Shown: positions 44,901 through 53,795, counted from the stretch's first letter. The stretch: DNA of 64,000 bases from an uncultured Planctomycetales bacterium (GCA_937982665.1 CALJLD010000018.1:1-64000); one strand, 5' to 3'. The notes: generated from the sequence alone by a model not told the origin. Numbers and translations are program-made.

Positions 44901-45864
44901 CTCGTGCACCTCCATCGCCTGGCAAAGACATGCCGCGAAGTGTCTTGGCCGCTTCGCGAATATCATGCTCGGTGGGCATAAAGATCAAGATGTCGCCGCG
45001 ATCAATCGCCGCCAATTCTCGCACGGCTTCGCGCAACGCCTGGGTTTCGTCGGCGTCGTCATCAGTGAGCACCGGACGATAGCGCACCTCGACCGGATAT
45101 GTTCGCCCCGAAACTTCCAGCACCGGCGCGGGTTGGCCGTTGGCATCGGCAAAGTGCTCCGCAAAACGCTCGGCATCAATCGTCGCCGAGGTGATAATCA
45201 GCTTCAGGTCCGGCCGCTGTGGCAGAATGCGTTTGATCAGCCCGAGCAGGAAATCAATGTTGAGCGAACGTTCGTGGGCTTCATCAATGATGATTGTGTC
45301 ATAGCCGTGCAACTGTGCGTCGGTCTGGGTCTCGGCCAGCAGAATTCCGTCGGTCATCAGTTTGATGTGCGTGATGTCGGAAAGCGCTTCGGAGAAGCGT
45401 GTCTTGAAGCCGGCGACTTGTCCCAGCGCAGAGCCGAGTTCTTCCGCAACTCGCGCGGCAACGCTCCGCGCGGCAATCCGCCGAGGCTGCGTATGCCCGA
45501 TCATCCGTTCCGAGCCACGGCCCAACTCCAAGCAGAACTTGGGAAGCTGCGTGGACTTTCCGGAGCCGGTCTCGCCGCAAACAATCACCACCTGGTGAGC
45601 GGTGATCGCATCCATGATCTCTTGTTTGCGAGCGACGATGGGAAGCTGTTCGTCGTATTCGAGCTTGTACCTGGCTTGCTGTCGGCGGTTGGCTTTGGCG
45701 AGCGACGCCTGGACTTGCGCGGCGAGTTTCTTTTGCAGCCGGTCAAACGGTTGGCATGCCGCGGCCCGTCGCCTGGCGGCTCTTGCCAACTTGCGCAATC
45801 CGTCCTGATCCGCAGGCCAGGCCTGAGGAATCTGCGCGGCAAGTTGTTCGATTTCGTCAGCCAA
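41917..45864 (-). CDS. hrpA: ATP-dependent RNA helicase HrpA (DEAH box)
   Basis: This 1315-residue protein matches HrpA in length. Helicase motifs in order: Walker A GETGSGKST (97-105), RRIAARSVAARVA, DEAHERS (194-200), SATI, then NVAESSLTVPGIHYVIDTG and QRAGRCGR. HA2 and OB-fold domains follow, and the C-terminal half is the DUF3418 region specific to HrpA. It remodels RNA and, in E. coli, rescues stalled ribosomes. The start is probably TTG 45864 (ADEIEQLAAQ...); there is no in-frame ATG or GTG between it and the upstream stop. It is divergent from the TPR gene across a hairpin-rich spacer. Confidence 0.93.
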   Translation of the reverse strand: MADEIEQLAAQIPQAWPADQDGLRKLARAARRRAAACQPFDRLQKKLAAQVQASLAKANRRQQARYKLEYDEQLPIVARKQEIMDAITAHQVVIVCGETGSGKSTQLPKFCLELGRGSERMIGHTQPRRIAARSVAARVAEELGSALGQVAGFKTRFSEALSDITHIKLMTDGILLAETQTDAQLHGYDTIIIDEAHERSLNIDFLLGLIKRILPQRPDLKLIITSATIDAERFAEHFADANGQPAPVLEVSGRTYPVEVRYRPVLTDDDADETQALREAVRELAAIDRGDILIFMPTEHDIREAAKTLRGMSLPGDGGARETEILPLYARLSVAEQNRVFQPHQHRRIVIATNVAESSLTVPGIHYVIDTGTARISRYSPRSKVQRLPIEAISRASADQRAGRCGRIAPGVCIRMYAREDYESRDRFTAPEIQRTNLAAVILQTLAFRLGPIEDFPFLDPPKPAAIRDGYKTLFELGAIDSADQLTQLGKRLSRLPVDPRIGRMILAGAEEDCLAEILVIAAALEVNDPRDRPVERQGSADEAHARHHDPNSDFLGMLKLWHFTHGLQEELSRNRFRKALQQNFISFNRLREWYDVHRQLRQVADQAGLKVKHSANVGGNFVGANIDDKLYEPIHRALLTGLLSNVAFRSERHEYNGAGGMRLAIWPGSGVFSSKPNWMMAAELVETTKRYARTVAKIDPAWVEDAAPHLVKRSYSNPRWDSKTAAAVGDERVSLFGLPVVPKRRVRIGRIDPVTARELFIEHALLAGDFQSRAAFLKHNRQVIAEAQTLQAKTRRYDLLGDERDLFKFYQQRLPQDVVDGASFERWWRKDESAAAGQLSLTLNDLLRADAGKGAAAKDLAACYPDRVEDDGLTLPAEYRFAPGEDDDGVTLVVPQAAVHQLDERRLGWLIPGLWEQQVTAMIKSLPKHIRVNLVPAPQTAAQVVKDLDVTAGGFVAAVADELSRIGGVRINPVDFDPAAWPQHLRVNVRVVDERGKTLSQGRDLAEIRAEIGGDVGEHLATLEHPDWNQSGVKDWAWELLPQSVEVRHRGMTLRGFPMIVDEGDAVATRLAPTLDIAEAETRRGLRRLLLLKNWRNLKQQIEHFPKFQQMQIYAAHLRPFLLTEELALRAVELAFLGESPLPRTADAFNRLQKSRKGHISLAVQDVTALAEPMLTAMHQAIVGVGKLKHAHFESAREDLAEQIAKLTPPGFFHETPWEQLQHYPRYFRGIVMRLEKLNSGGRAKDAQNLQQLRPFLARFADRSENNGTSSDTALERYRWMLEEFRVSLFAQSLGTAESISAKRLDAQWEKVGG

Positions 45865-45937
45865 AATTGCTGATGGATTGGGGAGTTCCGCTGAAGTTTC
45901 ACGCGCGCTGAACGGGCGACGCTCTCATTTTGCGTGA

Positions 45938-45988
45938 GATAACAAACATCCGCGTGGCTGATGTTATCGCTTTACGCGGATGTTCGTT
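45938..45988. promoter_or_regulatory. Overlapping inverted repeats between divergent genes
   Basis: Two alternative stems overlap here. One pairs GATAACA (45938-45944) with TGTTATC (45962-45968). The other pairs 45941-45955 with 45974-45988 over 15 bp with one mismatch (AACATCCGCGT core). They cannot both form. The element sits between hrpA (start 45864, minus) and the TPR gene (start 46072, plus), so it may be an operator or a switchable leader structure. Confidence 0.5.
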
Positions 45989-46071
45989 CAATTGCTGGCT
46001 ATGGAATTGCCGGGACCCCTTTCTGGGGGTTACGATAAGACTCGGATTGGAATAAACGCAGGAGCATTGGC

Positions 46072-47103
46072 ATGCAAGACTCCCAAGTTGTAACACAGCC
46101 GCAAGAGACGCGTTCGCCCGTTTCTAAGCATACGTACGTGTTTGCAAGCGTTGTGGCGGTGATCGCATTGCTTGTCAGCATCGCTTACGGCGGTTACCAG
46201 GTCTACTTGGATGGCAAAGACGCCAAAGCGGCAGAGGAATTTGATCTCAACCCCCGCGAAATTGCCGCACAATTGGCGATCGAGGGCGACTATGAAGGCG
46301 CAAGTGAAGTCTACGAAGGTTTGCTGGCTGACGGATCATTGCGCGGCAGCAACCGTGAGCAGATTGAAGTGAAATCATGGTTGGGATGTTGTTATAACGC
46401 TTTAGGCAAATACGAAGAGGCGGAGGCGATTCTTGCTGAAGTTAATGCTGTCGCACCAAATAAAGCACCAAACCATTTCTTCATGGCTTGTGCCTTGGCG
46501 TCGCAGGGAAAAGACGACAAAGCATTGCGGGCGTTTGCGGATTACATGCTGCTGGGCGGTGTGTATCCCAGAGAAAACATCACGTTTAAGGTTGCTCATC
46601 AGCTTGAACATCTGGAAGCGAGCGGGCAAATCGATGAACTGCTCGCCAAACCGCAGATGGGTTTCAAATTCGCTTACGGATGGCGAGCGGCCGCGAGCGA
46701 CATCTCCGGGCAAAACGTTGGTTCAACCAACATGGAAGTCGATCTGGAGATGCCATCGATGACGTTGGATTTTTGGTCGCAGTTTCCGCGGAACAACCGC
46801 GAATTCGATTCCTGGAAACTGGTCTGCTATCTCGATCCGTCTAAGAACGAATGGCGCGGTAGGCTCGTCACGGAGAATTCCGCGATCGGCGAGTTTGTTG
46901 GAACGCTGGAAGAAGATCGATTGGCGATGCTGGGAACTTGGATTCCCGCTACAGGTGGCGCGCCTGTTCCGGCAAAATTGACGATTGAACAGTCCCAGTC
47001 AAATGACCGGCTAACTCACTTGCAAATATTGTGTTCCATGGACGGATCCAAAGATTGGGAGCATGCGATGGAATTCTGTAGCCTCAGCATGTCGCGAAAC
47101 TAG
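46072..47103 (+). CDS. Membrane-anchored TPR protein, unknown function
   Basis: This 343-residue protein has a short cytoplasmic N-terminus and one membrane helix (YVFASVVAVIALLVSIAYGGYQVYL, about residues 22-46). Two or three TPR-like units follow (AAQLAIEGDYEGASEVYEGLLADG; SWLGCCYNALGKYEEAEAILAEV; FMACALASQGKDDKALRAFADYML). The last 130 residues form a beta-rich domain (EVDLEMPSMTLDFWSQF...GTLEEDRLAMLGTW) that I do not recognise. The start at 46072 has an AGGAG ribosome binding site. A small membrane protein gene follows 18 bases after the stop. Confidence 0.78.
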   Translation: MQDSQVVTQPQETRSPVSKHTYVFASVVAVIALLVSIAYGGYQVYLDGKDAKAAEEFDLNPREIAAQLAIEGDYEGASEVYEGLLADGSLRGSNREQIEVKSWLGCCYNALGKYEEAEAILAEVNAVAPNKAPNHFFMACALASQGKDDKALRAFADYMLLGGVYPRENITFKVAHQLEHLEASGQIDELLAKPQMGFKFAYGWRAAASDISGQNVGSTNMEVDLEMPSMTLDFWSQFPRNNREFDSWKLVCYLDPSKNEWRGRLVTENSAIGEFVGTLEEDRLAMLGTWIPATGGAPVPAKLTIEQSQSNDRLTHLQILCSMDGSKDWEHAMEFCSLSMSRN

Positions 47104-47121
47104 GGTTTGTCTGGCAGCACG

Positions 47122-47310
47122 ATGAGATCATTCGGAAAGCTTCTGCAATTCGCCGGTCTGGCCGCTCTGCCGCTGGCCATGCTGCTGCAATGGATGCCAG
47201 GCGCGTCACATGATGGCACCGTGATCACTGTCGGACAGATGTTGATGATGCTGATTGCCGGTGTGTGCCTGTTCTGGATTGGCCGCATTCTCGAAGGCTA
47301 TGGCAAATAG
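47122..47310 (+). CDS. Small two-helix membrane protein, unknown function
   Basis: This 62-residue protein has two hydrophobic helices (LLQFAGLAALPLAMLLQW and GQMLMMLIAGVCLFWIGRIL) joined by a short polar loop. It follows the TPR membrane gene by 18 bases and is probably co-transcribed with it. ATG 47122 is used; a TTG at 47107 is also in frame. The layout resembles many small planctomycete inner-membrane proteins, but I cannot assign a family. Confidence 0.65.
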   Translation: MRSFGKLLQFAGLAALPLAMLLQWMPGASHDGTVITVGQMLMMLIAGVCLFWIGRILEGYGK

Positions 47311-47527
47311 CTAAGTGACTGGGGCAGAGTGGACAGGCCCGGCGAGCTTTGCGGAGAGTGGGCGATTGCATTCGGCGGCAAGCCTTTGTTGCCCAGCCCA
47401 CAGCATTGCCCACGGGATCGCCCACGGCATTTGCTTTCTTTCAGATTCCGCCAAGTTATACTCGGGGACATCTTGTCCCTGGGGGTTTGTCCCACTGCCT
47501 TCTTCCACGTCTCATTCGGGCCTGGTC

Positions 47528-50419
47528 ATGCGCACTTCTCGACGTTCCGTACTCTCGCTTGCTGCCTTTTGTGTATCCATCGGCTGTGGGTTGTTCCTTC
47601 TTGTGGGGAATACCATCGGTCAAGAAAGCGCGCAGGATGATGCCCAGCCTTCGGGCGAGAAGAAAGTTCTCACGATCGATGACTATGGCAAATGGAGCCG
47701 CGTTCGCTCGGCCGACATCTCGCCCGACGGCAATTGGTTTGCTTACTCGATAGCGCCCAATGAGGGCGATGCGATGTTCCACCTTGAGAGCCTGACGGAG
47801 GATGTCAAGTTCTCGATCAAGTCCGGCGGTAGCGCGCAGTTCTCAAAAGACAGCAAGTGGGTTGTCTACTCAGCACCGGCGGAAGAACGTTCAGGTCGCT
47901 CGCGCGGGAATGACGAGACAAACGGACCGGACAGAGCGCAGCGAGGGCGGCGCGGACGCGGCGGTGGAAATGCTGGTCCCAGCCGAATGGTTTTGATGAA
48001 TCTTGAAACCAAGGACAAGACCGAGTTTGCCAATGCCTCGAACGTGCGGTTCACTGATGACTCGAACTACTTGACGTTGAAGAAGCCGCGCGCCGGCGAA
48101 GTTGAACATGCCGGCTCAGACTTGATTGTTTATCGGCTGGACTCCGGTGTGGCACGCAACTTTGGCAGTGTCAATGAATACGCCTTCAATGAAGACGGCA
48201 ACTTGCTGGCTTACACAGTTGATGCCGCGGACGGGCATGGCAACGGCGTCTATGTGTTTGAGTTGGAAACGAATGTTGTTCGCCCATTGGACAGCTCGCG
48301 CGAAACCTACAGCCAACTGACGTGGAATGAGTCGGGGGCACATCTGGCCGTGCTGCGGGGCGACACTCCCGATGGCAAAGAGCACCGCGAGAATACGCTG
48401 CTGGCGTTTCGCAATGTTGCCGCGGGAGGTGATGAGGCGATCACTTATAACCCCAACGACGCGGAAGATTTTCCATCCGGCAGCGTCTTAAGCCAACTCG
48501 CGGCTTTGCGGTGGAGCGAAGACGCCAGCATGTTGTTCTGCGGAATTCGAGAACAAGCTGAAGAAGTGGAGAACGGTGGTTCGTCTCGCGGCGGGCGCGG
48601 CGGTCAGTCCAACGGAAACGGCGGTGGCGGTGACAACAATCGCGCGAACGTCGATGTCTGGCACTGGAAGGATGAGGATGTTCAGTCCGTGCAGCAACGT
48701 CGCGCCGGGGCTGCCGCTCGCCGGACCATTCCCTGCGTAGTCCACGTCTCCGATAATCGCTTTGTGCAGTTGGGTGATGACGCCATGGACTCGGTGAGTA
48801 TCGCTGGAGATGGCCGCTGGGGAATCGGCCGCGATGACTCGCAATATGGCGGCGAAATCACCTGGGGTGGTTCGCGGGCCGACTACTATCGCGTCAACTT
48901 GGACAATGGAGAACGCACGCTAATCACTTCGGCCCTGGGCCGGCCGATGGGAACTTCGCCCGACGGCAAGTATTACCTGTACCTCAAGGGCGGCCAGGTC
49001 CTGCTGTATGACCTGGATGAAGGAACATCGCGCAATTTGTCGCTCTCTACGAGAGTCAATTTTGTCAACGAGGACGATGACCATCCGTATGAAAAGCCGG
49101 CCTATGGCGTTGCAGGTTGGACGAGCGATGGCCGTAGCGTCATCCTCAATCACAAGTTTGACTTGTGGCTGCTTCCGCTTGATGGCAGCACCGGAAGTTG
49201 TCTGACCCGCAACCTGGGTGAGACCGAACAGATTGTGTTTCGCTATCGCAACCTGGACCCGGAAGCGGAGACCATTGATCTCGCGAAACCGATGCTGCTC
49301 TCCGCCTACGGCGAGTGGACCAAGAAGTCCGGCTTCTACCGAATGCAATATGGCGAGTCTCCGCAACCGCTTGTGTTTGATGATGTCAGCTTTGGCAATC
49401 CCAGCAAAGCCGACGATTCTGAATCTGTGCTGATCACACGTGAGACTTTTGTCGACTACCCCGACTACTACCTGACGAACACAAACTTCGACGACTTCCG
49501 CAAACTGACCGAAGCCAACCCGCAGCAAGCTGAGTATGCCTGGGGGCCGAAGCGCGTGCTTGTCGACTACGAGAACTCGGACGGTGTTCACTTGCAGGGA
49601 ACGCTCGCCCTTCCCGCCGATTACGAGGAAGGCAAGCAGTACCCCATGCTGGTTTACTTCTACGAAAAGATGTCGCAGCGACATCATCAATATTCGTTCC
49701 CGGCGTTCGATGATCGTCCGCACATGAGCACTTATGCCAGTGATGGTTACCTGGTGTTGATGCCTGACGTCATCTACAAACCCGGGCGTCCAGGCGATTG
49801 TGCCGTGGATTGCGTGACCAGCGCCGTTCAGAAGGTTATCGACTTGGGCTATGCAGATCCCGATCACATCGCCCTGCAAGGCCACAGTTGGGGTGGTTAC
49901 CAGTCTTCGTTCATTCTGACGCAGACGGATATGTTCTGCTGTGTAGTGACCGGCGCGCCCGTGACCAACTTGATCAGCTTTTACAACGAGTTGTACAAAT
50001 CCTCCGGCAATGTGCAGCAGGGCATCACCGAGCGCGGCCAGGTGCGAATGGGCACAACGCCTTGGGATAACTTTGAGTTGTTCCAAAGCCAATCGCCGTT
50101 GCACAACGTGCGCAACATCACCACGCCGTTCATCATTCTGCATGGAACTGATGACGGTTCTGTCGACTGGCATCAAGGGCTGGAGTATTACAACGCAGCC
50201 AAGCGGAACGGCAAGGAGGTCATCCTGCTTTCCTATCCGGGGGAAGGTCACCACTTGGGCCGCAAGCCCAACCAGATCGATTTCCAGATCCGCATGAAGC
50301 AGTTCTTTGATCACTACTGCAAAGGGACCGAGGCTCCGGAGTGGATGTCCGAAGGCGTGCCGTTCCTGGAAAAAGAAACCGCGTCGCCGCGTCCAGATGC
50401 GGATGATGACGCCCGATAG
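47528..50419 (+). CDS. Exported S9-family (prolyl oligopeptidase-type) peptidase
   Basis: This 963-residue protein has a signal peptide (MRTSRRSVLSLAAFCVSIGC...). The N-terminal two thirds form a beta-propeller with PD40-like blades (SADISPDGNWFAYSI, YAFNEDGNLLAYTV), interrupted by two Gly/Arg-rich inserts (about 47890-47980 and 48574-48649). The alpha/beta-hydrolase domain carries the catalytic triad: Ser787 in GHSWGGYQ, Asp875/876 in HGTDDGSVDW and His908 in GEGHHLG. It should cleave short peptides in the periplasm. The frame is open upstream to 47315, but ATG 47528 starts the signal peptide. Confidence 0.9.
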   Translation: MRTSRRSVLSLAAFCVSIGCGLFLLVGNTIGQESAQDDAQPSGEKKVLTIDDYGKWSRVRSADISPDGNWFAYSIAPNEGDAMFHLESLTEDVKFSIKSGGSAQFSKDSKWVVYSAPAEERSGRSRGNDETNGPDRAQRGRRGRGGGNAGPSRMVLMNLETKDKTEFANASNVRFTDDSNYLTLKKPRAGEVEHAGSDLIVYRLDSGVARNFGSVNEYAFNEDGNLLAYTVDAADGHGNGVYVFELETNVVRPLDSSRETYSQLTWNESGAHLAVLRGDTPDGKEHRENTLLAFRNVAAGGDEAITYNPNDAEDFPSGSVLSQLAALRWSEDASMLFCGIREQAEEVENGGSSRGGRGGQSNGNGGGGDNNRANVDVWHWKDEDVQSVQQRRAGAAARRTIPCVVHVSDNRFVQLGDDAMDSVSIAGDGRWGIGRDDSQYGGEITWGGSRADYYRVNLDNGERTLITSALGRPMGTSPDGKYYLYLKGGQVLLYDLDEGTSRNLSLSTRVNFVNEDDDHPYEKPAYGVAGWTSDGRSVILNHKFDLWLLPLDGSTGSCLTRNLGETEQIVFRYRNLDPEAETIDLAKPMLLSAYGEWTKKSGFYRMQYGESPQPLVFDDVSFGNPSKADDSESVLITRETFVDYPDYYLTNTNFDDFRKLTEANPQQAEYAWGPKRVLVDYENSDGVHLQGTLALPADYEEGKQYPMLVYFYEKMSQRHHQYSFPAFDDRPHMSTYASDGYLVLMPDVIYKPGRPGDCAVDCVTSAVQKVIDLGYADPDHIALQGHSWGGYQSSFILTQTDMFCCVVTGAPVTNLISFYNELYKSSGNVQQGITERGQVRMGTTPWDNFELFQSQSPLHNVRNITTPFIILHGTDDGSVDWHQGLEYYNAAKRNGKEVILLSYPGEGHHLGRKPNQIDFQIRMKQFFDHYCKGTEAPEWMSEGVPFLEKETASPRPDADDDAR

Positions 50420-50613
50420 GCTGCGGCGAAGAACATTTGACGGCTGTTGCCAGGGTTTGCCGGCTTGGTGTTAGCACAACGCTCGGACATGGACGCGTTG
50501 CATTTCGGCAACACGTCCGGGATATCTCTATGTTTGGCCAATCGGCCGCTGACGGCGTAAATTGCGAGCCTGCTTGGACTTAGTGCCAGTTGTTGTAACT
50601 CTTGACCAAAAAG

Positions 50614-50640
50614 GAATGTCGCCGGGTCGACTCGGCATTC
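50614..50640. terminator. Weak hairpin with A/T-rich flanks
   Basis: The outer arms GAATG (50614-50618) and CATTC (50636-50640) plus inner C-G pairs form an imperfect stem. It is preceded by AAAAAG on the plus strand, which reads as CTTTTT after the stem on the minus strand. It lies about 195 bases after the S9 peptidase stop and 60 before the next start, so its role is uncertain. Confidence 0.25.
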
Positions 50641-50700
50641 TGTTTGCGAATTCCCGTTACGCCCCTTCGAAACAAGAATTCGCATTGCCGCTTTCGAATC

Positions 50701-51567
50701 ATGCACGTTCGTCATTTGGTTGAATTGGCCGCACAACTGGCCAGCCATGGGCCGGTCCTTATTGAACGCAAACTGGCTTTGCCGCGAGACTGCCTGCTGC
50801 GGTACTGGACGGCGGCTCAATCTCGCGCTGGGGATTGGAGTCGTACGCTCAAGCACTTTGCTGAGCCCGACTCTGATTTGCTTCCGGAAGTGAATACTTC
50901 GACCAGCTGGTCGCATGCGCAACGCGCGATGGAAGAGATACTTCTTGCGGAAGTGCTAACGCGAGTCTTTGCGGCCACCGCGGCAGCCATCGACCAGGCT
51001 CGCCGCGAAGTGGAAGCCACTCCGGTTGTTCGCAGCATTTTGATCAGCCATACGGAAGCCCGCGTTCGGGCGATGCGAACTTTGCTGCAAGGCCGCGGAG
51101 TGCCGGCGAATGATGCGATTGAACTCAATCGGTTGCGGAAACGCACGGAGCGCTGGACGGACGTGCTGGTGGGATCGTTAGCGCGATTTGCGGACGTGGC
51201 GGAGTTTGGAGCCGAGCCTGACCGCGCTCAAGAATTTTCCGTCGAGTTTGGCGAACATCGCTCGCAAAAAGAAGCCCAAGCGGAATGGGCACTTGTGTTG
51301 GCCTCTTTGCGGACTTCGCTGGCGCCGTTGTGGCGGAATTACCAATCTCGCGAAGATTGGAACGGACGGATCGCCGAAAGCATCATCGGTTGTTTTGATC
51401 CTGACCTATTTAGCGAAATGGGCGTCTTTCGATCTTTGTGGACAACGCGAATGCTCGCCATAGCTGACGACACTCAAGTGCTGCTGGATGATGCCGTCGC
51501 AAGTTCGTCATCGCAGGCAATTTTTGCGGACGGGACATATCTGCCCAACAGATTGCGCGGCTTCTGA
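50701..51567 (+). CDS. Protein of unknown function, predominantly helical
   Basis: This 288-residue protein has no signal peptide or membrane helix. Its composition suggests long amphipathic helices (HVRHLVELAAQLASHG, EEILLAEVLTRVFAATAAAIDQARREVEA, EARVRAMRTLLQGRG, LNRLRKRTERWTDVLVGSLARF). I do not recognise a family. Codon usage and length are consistent with a real gene. ATG 50701 is the first Met before the helical part; the frame is open to 50602. It is convergent with the zinc-ribbon gene. Confidence 0.6.
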   Translation: MHVRHLVELAAQLASHGPVLIERKLALPRDCLLRYWTAAQSRAGDWSRTLKHFAEPDSDLLPEVNTSTSWSHAQRAMEEILLAEVLTRVFAATAAAIDQARREVEATPVVRSILISHTEARVRAMRTLLQGRGVPANDAIELNRLRKRTERWTDVLVGSLARFADVAEFGAEPDRAQEFSVEFGEHRSQKEAQAEWALVLASLRTSLAPLWRNYQSREDWNGRIAESIIGCFDPDLFSEMGVFRSLWTTRMLAIADDTQVLLDDAVASSSSQAIFADGTYLPNRLRGF

Positions 51568-51642
51568 TTGGCAATCGCGGCAATTGGCTAAAGGGCAAGT
51601 GGTATATTCAAGAGCCTATCGGCAAAAGGCATCTTCAAAGCC

Positions 51643-52284
51643 TTAGCCAAAAGGAATCCCGCAGGCCGTGCACGACTCCGCGCCGGGATAGCTCATTGCT
51701 CCACAACTGTTGCACCGTTGGCTGCGAGCAATCTCATCGGGATTGGGGATGCCAATGTACTTGCCGCACTCGGTACAACTCTTGCGGGCGACGTCAACAA
51801 ACTTCTTGCAGTGAGGACAGCGTCGTGACTTCCAGCCGTCCTCGTCCTGGTTGAGCGTATCATTGAGCGACTTGGCGTTGCCGGTGTGTGACTGACTGGA
51901 ATCGCCGCTGGTGTTGCCTCCTTGCAAGTCCGCCAGCGCCGCCTGCCACGCAGGCACTGTCGCCGTCGCACCGTCGCCACCGATGATGGCGCTATCGCTT
52001 CCACTTAGTTTTTCACCGTCATCTTGCAAAAGGTTTGTGATGAGAGTCTCCGCGGACTCTGGCTCGGCGATTTCTGGAACGCGGACAGATTCGTCGCACT
52101 GAGGGCACTTGCCAACTTGGCCGGCGTATCGTCCTGGAACTTTCAGCTTGTGGCCTTTGGAGCACCGGAGTCGAAATGACCACGTGTATTCGGCCTGGCA
52201 CTTGGGACAGCTTCGGCTGCGCTGCAGAAACTCCGCCTCGACGGTAAATCGGTGTCCGTTGTTGCAGGTAACTCGTATCGACAC
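51643..52284 (-). CDS. Zinc-ribbon protein, probably cytoplasmic
   Basis: This 213-residue protein holds several Cys-based zinc sites. The N-terminus has VTCNNGHRFTVEAEFLQRSRSCPKCQ, then LRCSKGHKLKVPGRYAGQVGKCPQCDE. The C-terminus has CPHCKKFVDVARKSCTECGKYIG and CNSCGAMSYPGAESCTACGIPFG. A Gly/Ser/Asp-rich linker lies between. These are protein- or nucleic-acid-binding ribbons; no enzymatic motif is present. The likely start is GTG 52284, preceded by GAGAAG; the frame is open to a TTG at 52341. It lies on the same strand as tmk. Confidence 0.72.
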   Translation of the reverse strand: MSIRVTCNNGHRFTVEAEFLQRSRSCPKCQAEYTWSFRLRCSKGHKLKVPGRYAGQVGKCPQCDESVRVPEIAEPESAETLITNLLQDDGEKLSGSDSAIIGGDGATATVPAWQAALADLQGGNTSGDSSQSHTGNAKSLNDTLNQDEDGWKSRRCPHCKKFVDVARKSCTECGKYIGIPNPDEIARSQRCNSCGAMSYPGAESCTACGIPFG

Positions 52285-52618
52285 GCCGCTTCTCTCTGTG
52301 GGGTCGCAAATGCGCCGCTGGCCACTCTCCGTTCCACCCAAGACTATCGCTGTAGCGCGCGGAATGTTCTCGACGGAATGGCAGTCGCCATAGTGGACGA
52401 AAGTGGAGTTGGGAAGTGAAGGCTCGTGTGGGAACCACTAGGGAAATGCCGCCCCAATATTCGGATGAGCCCAGATGCGGGTGAGCCCGCCCCGAAAAGA
52501 TCAGACTCGATCATACATCGAAGTCTTCAGATCGGCGACCGGATTCCGGATTTGGCGCTTCCCCCAATTTGAGGGGGCAGGCTTCTTCAAGCACCATTTC
52601 AAGCGGAATGTGCGGCAT

Positions 52619-53254
52619 TCAGGACGAATCTGAGTTACCTTCCAATGCCGCCAACGCAGCAGCCGCAATCTCTTGATGTACGACTTCAATAGGCCTCGCT
52701 GCGTCGATCACCAAAATACGCTCAGGGAATGCGGCTGCTTCCGCTAAGAACCCGTTCCGCACCTGGGCGCGAAATTCATCACCGCGAGATTCAAGACGGT
52801 CTGGTGGACGATTGAGCCGCTTGTGGGACTCTTCCGGGGGAAGATCCAAAACAAAGGTCAGCCGCGGCAACAAACCGCCGGTCGCAACGCCGCCGATCCG
52901 CCAGATCTCATCGCGGGCGATACCGCCGGCATGGCCCTGGTAGACAACATTGGAAAGCAGAAAGCGGTCGCTAATCACCACTTTCCCCGCTTCCAAGGCC
53001 GGGCGGATGATTTCGTCAACCAATTGTGCCCGAGCGGCCATGTACAAGAGCATCTCGGACATCATGCCGATTTTTGATGCCGGATCGAGCAGCAGCGCGC
53101 GAACGGCCTCGCCGGTGGGCGTACTGCCGGGATCGCGACATGTGACAATTCCCTGCGAAACATCGATGCTGGATTGGTTTTGAAGATGGGTAATCAACAA
53201 CTCGATCTGAGTTGATTTTCCCGCGCCGTCCAAACCTTCAAATGCGAAGAACAT
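52619..53254 (-). CDS. tmk: Thymidylate kinase
   Basis: This 211-residue protein has the P-loop FEGLDGAGKST (residues 5-15), the DR motif ISDRFLLSNVVYQG and a lid region around SHKRLNRPPDRLESRGDEF. It phosphorylates dTMP to dTDP in the cytoplasm. Length matches the family. ATG 53254 starts the conserved MFFAFEGLDG; the frame is open to 53359 without similarity. Confidence 0.94.
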   Translation of the reverse strand: MFFAFEGLDGAGKSTQIELLITHLQNQSSIDVSQGIVTCRDPGSTPTGEAVRALLLDPASKIGMMSEMLLYMAARAQLVDEIIRPALEAGKVVISDRFLLSNVVYQGHAGGIARDEIWRIGGVATGGLLPRLTFVLDLPPEESHKRLNRPPDRLESRGDEFRAQVRNGFLAEAAAFPERILVIDAARPIEVVHQEIAAAALAALEGNSDSS

Positions 53255-53795
53255 AGCGGCGATTGTACCCCTTTGGTTGCGACACAACAGCGGCGTTAAG
53301 TTGTGCAAGGCTCGTGATTTGGGGAACAAGGCGGCGGGCAAGTCTTTTGCGAATTCCAACCGTAATTCCTTGACTTCGCGCCTTCGTTCTGCTTTCCTGA
53401 TCCTTCAAATCAAGGAATTCAAAAAGGTCAGCCCAAGCTGGCGAAGTTGGACACGAGTTGGACGATTCAGCAATCGCTCAAAACCAGCGAAGCAGAAGAT
53501 GCCCGGCAGTGCCTCCCGGATTCCTCCCGCCCCAAAATCTCCCGCCTTGAAAAGGAAATTGCACGCGGTGGCAAATGTTGCCACCTGTCTGTCCTCGTTT
53601 CGCTTTGGTTGTGTCGCTGTGCGAATATGCGGCACACAGCTGGAAGCGAGGGTTTTGCATTGGTCACGAGGGCAAACCCCCTGATTCTGTTTTCCTTTGA
53701 TCTCGTTTCTTTGATCAGCGGCTCTTGCAGGATTCAAACTCACACCTGAGATCAACGCGGCACTGCCGCGAAACTTACCCCTAAGGTCCCAACAC
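53255..53795. other. Promoter region of the four-gene DUF1501/DUF1549 set
   Basis: These 540 bases separate tmk (minus) from the DUF1501 gene (plus). Reading frames up to 135 codons here look like noise (Arg/Ser/Lys-rich, no domain). The last 40 bases hold a perfect hairpin at 53756-53770 and a weak AAGG ribosome binding site. The promoter for the 9.3 kb plus-strand set should lie here, but no convincing -35/-10 pair was identified. Confidence 0.45.
53756..53770 (+). promoter_or_regulatory. 5'-leader hairpin before DUF1501
   Basis: CGCGGCACTGCCGCG is a perfect 6-bp stem with a 3-base loop, 25 bases upstream of ATG 53796 and just before the AAGG. It may modulate translation or protect the mRNA 5' end. 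Confidence 0.45.

Noticed and set aside
47315..47527. A long N-terminal extension of the S9 peptidase.
   Set aside because: A clean signal peptide starts at 47528; the upstream 71 codons have no similarity and would bury the signal.
53277..53684. A 135-codon plus-strand frame between tmk and DUF1501.
   Set aside because: Basic, low-information translation without start support; more likely leader or promoter DNA.
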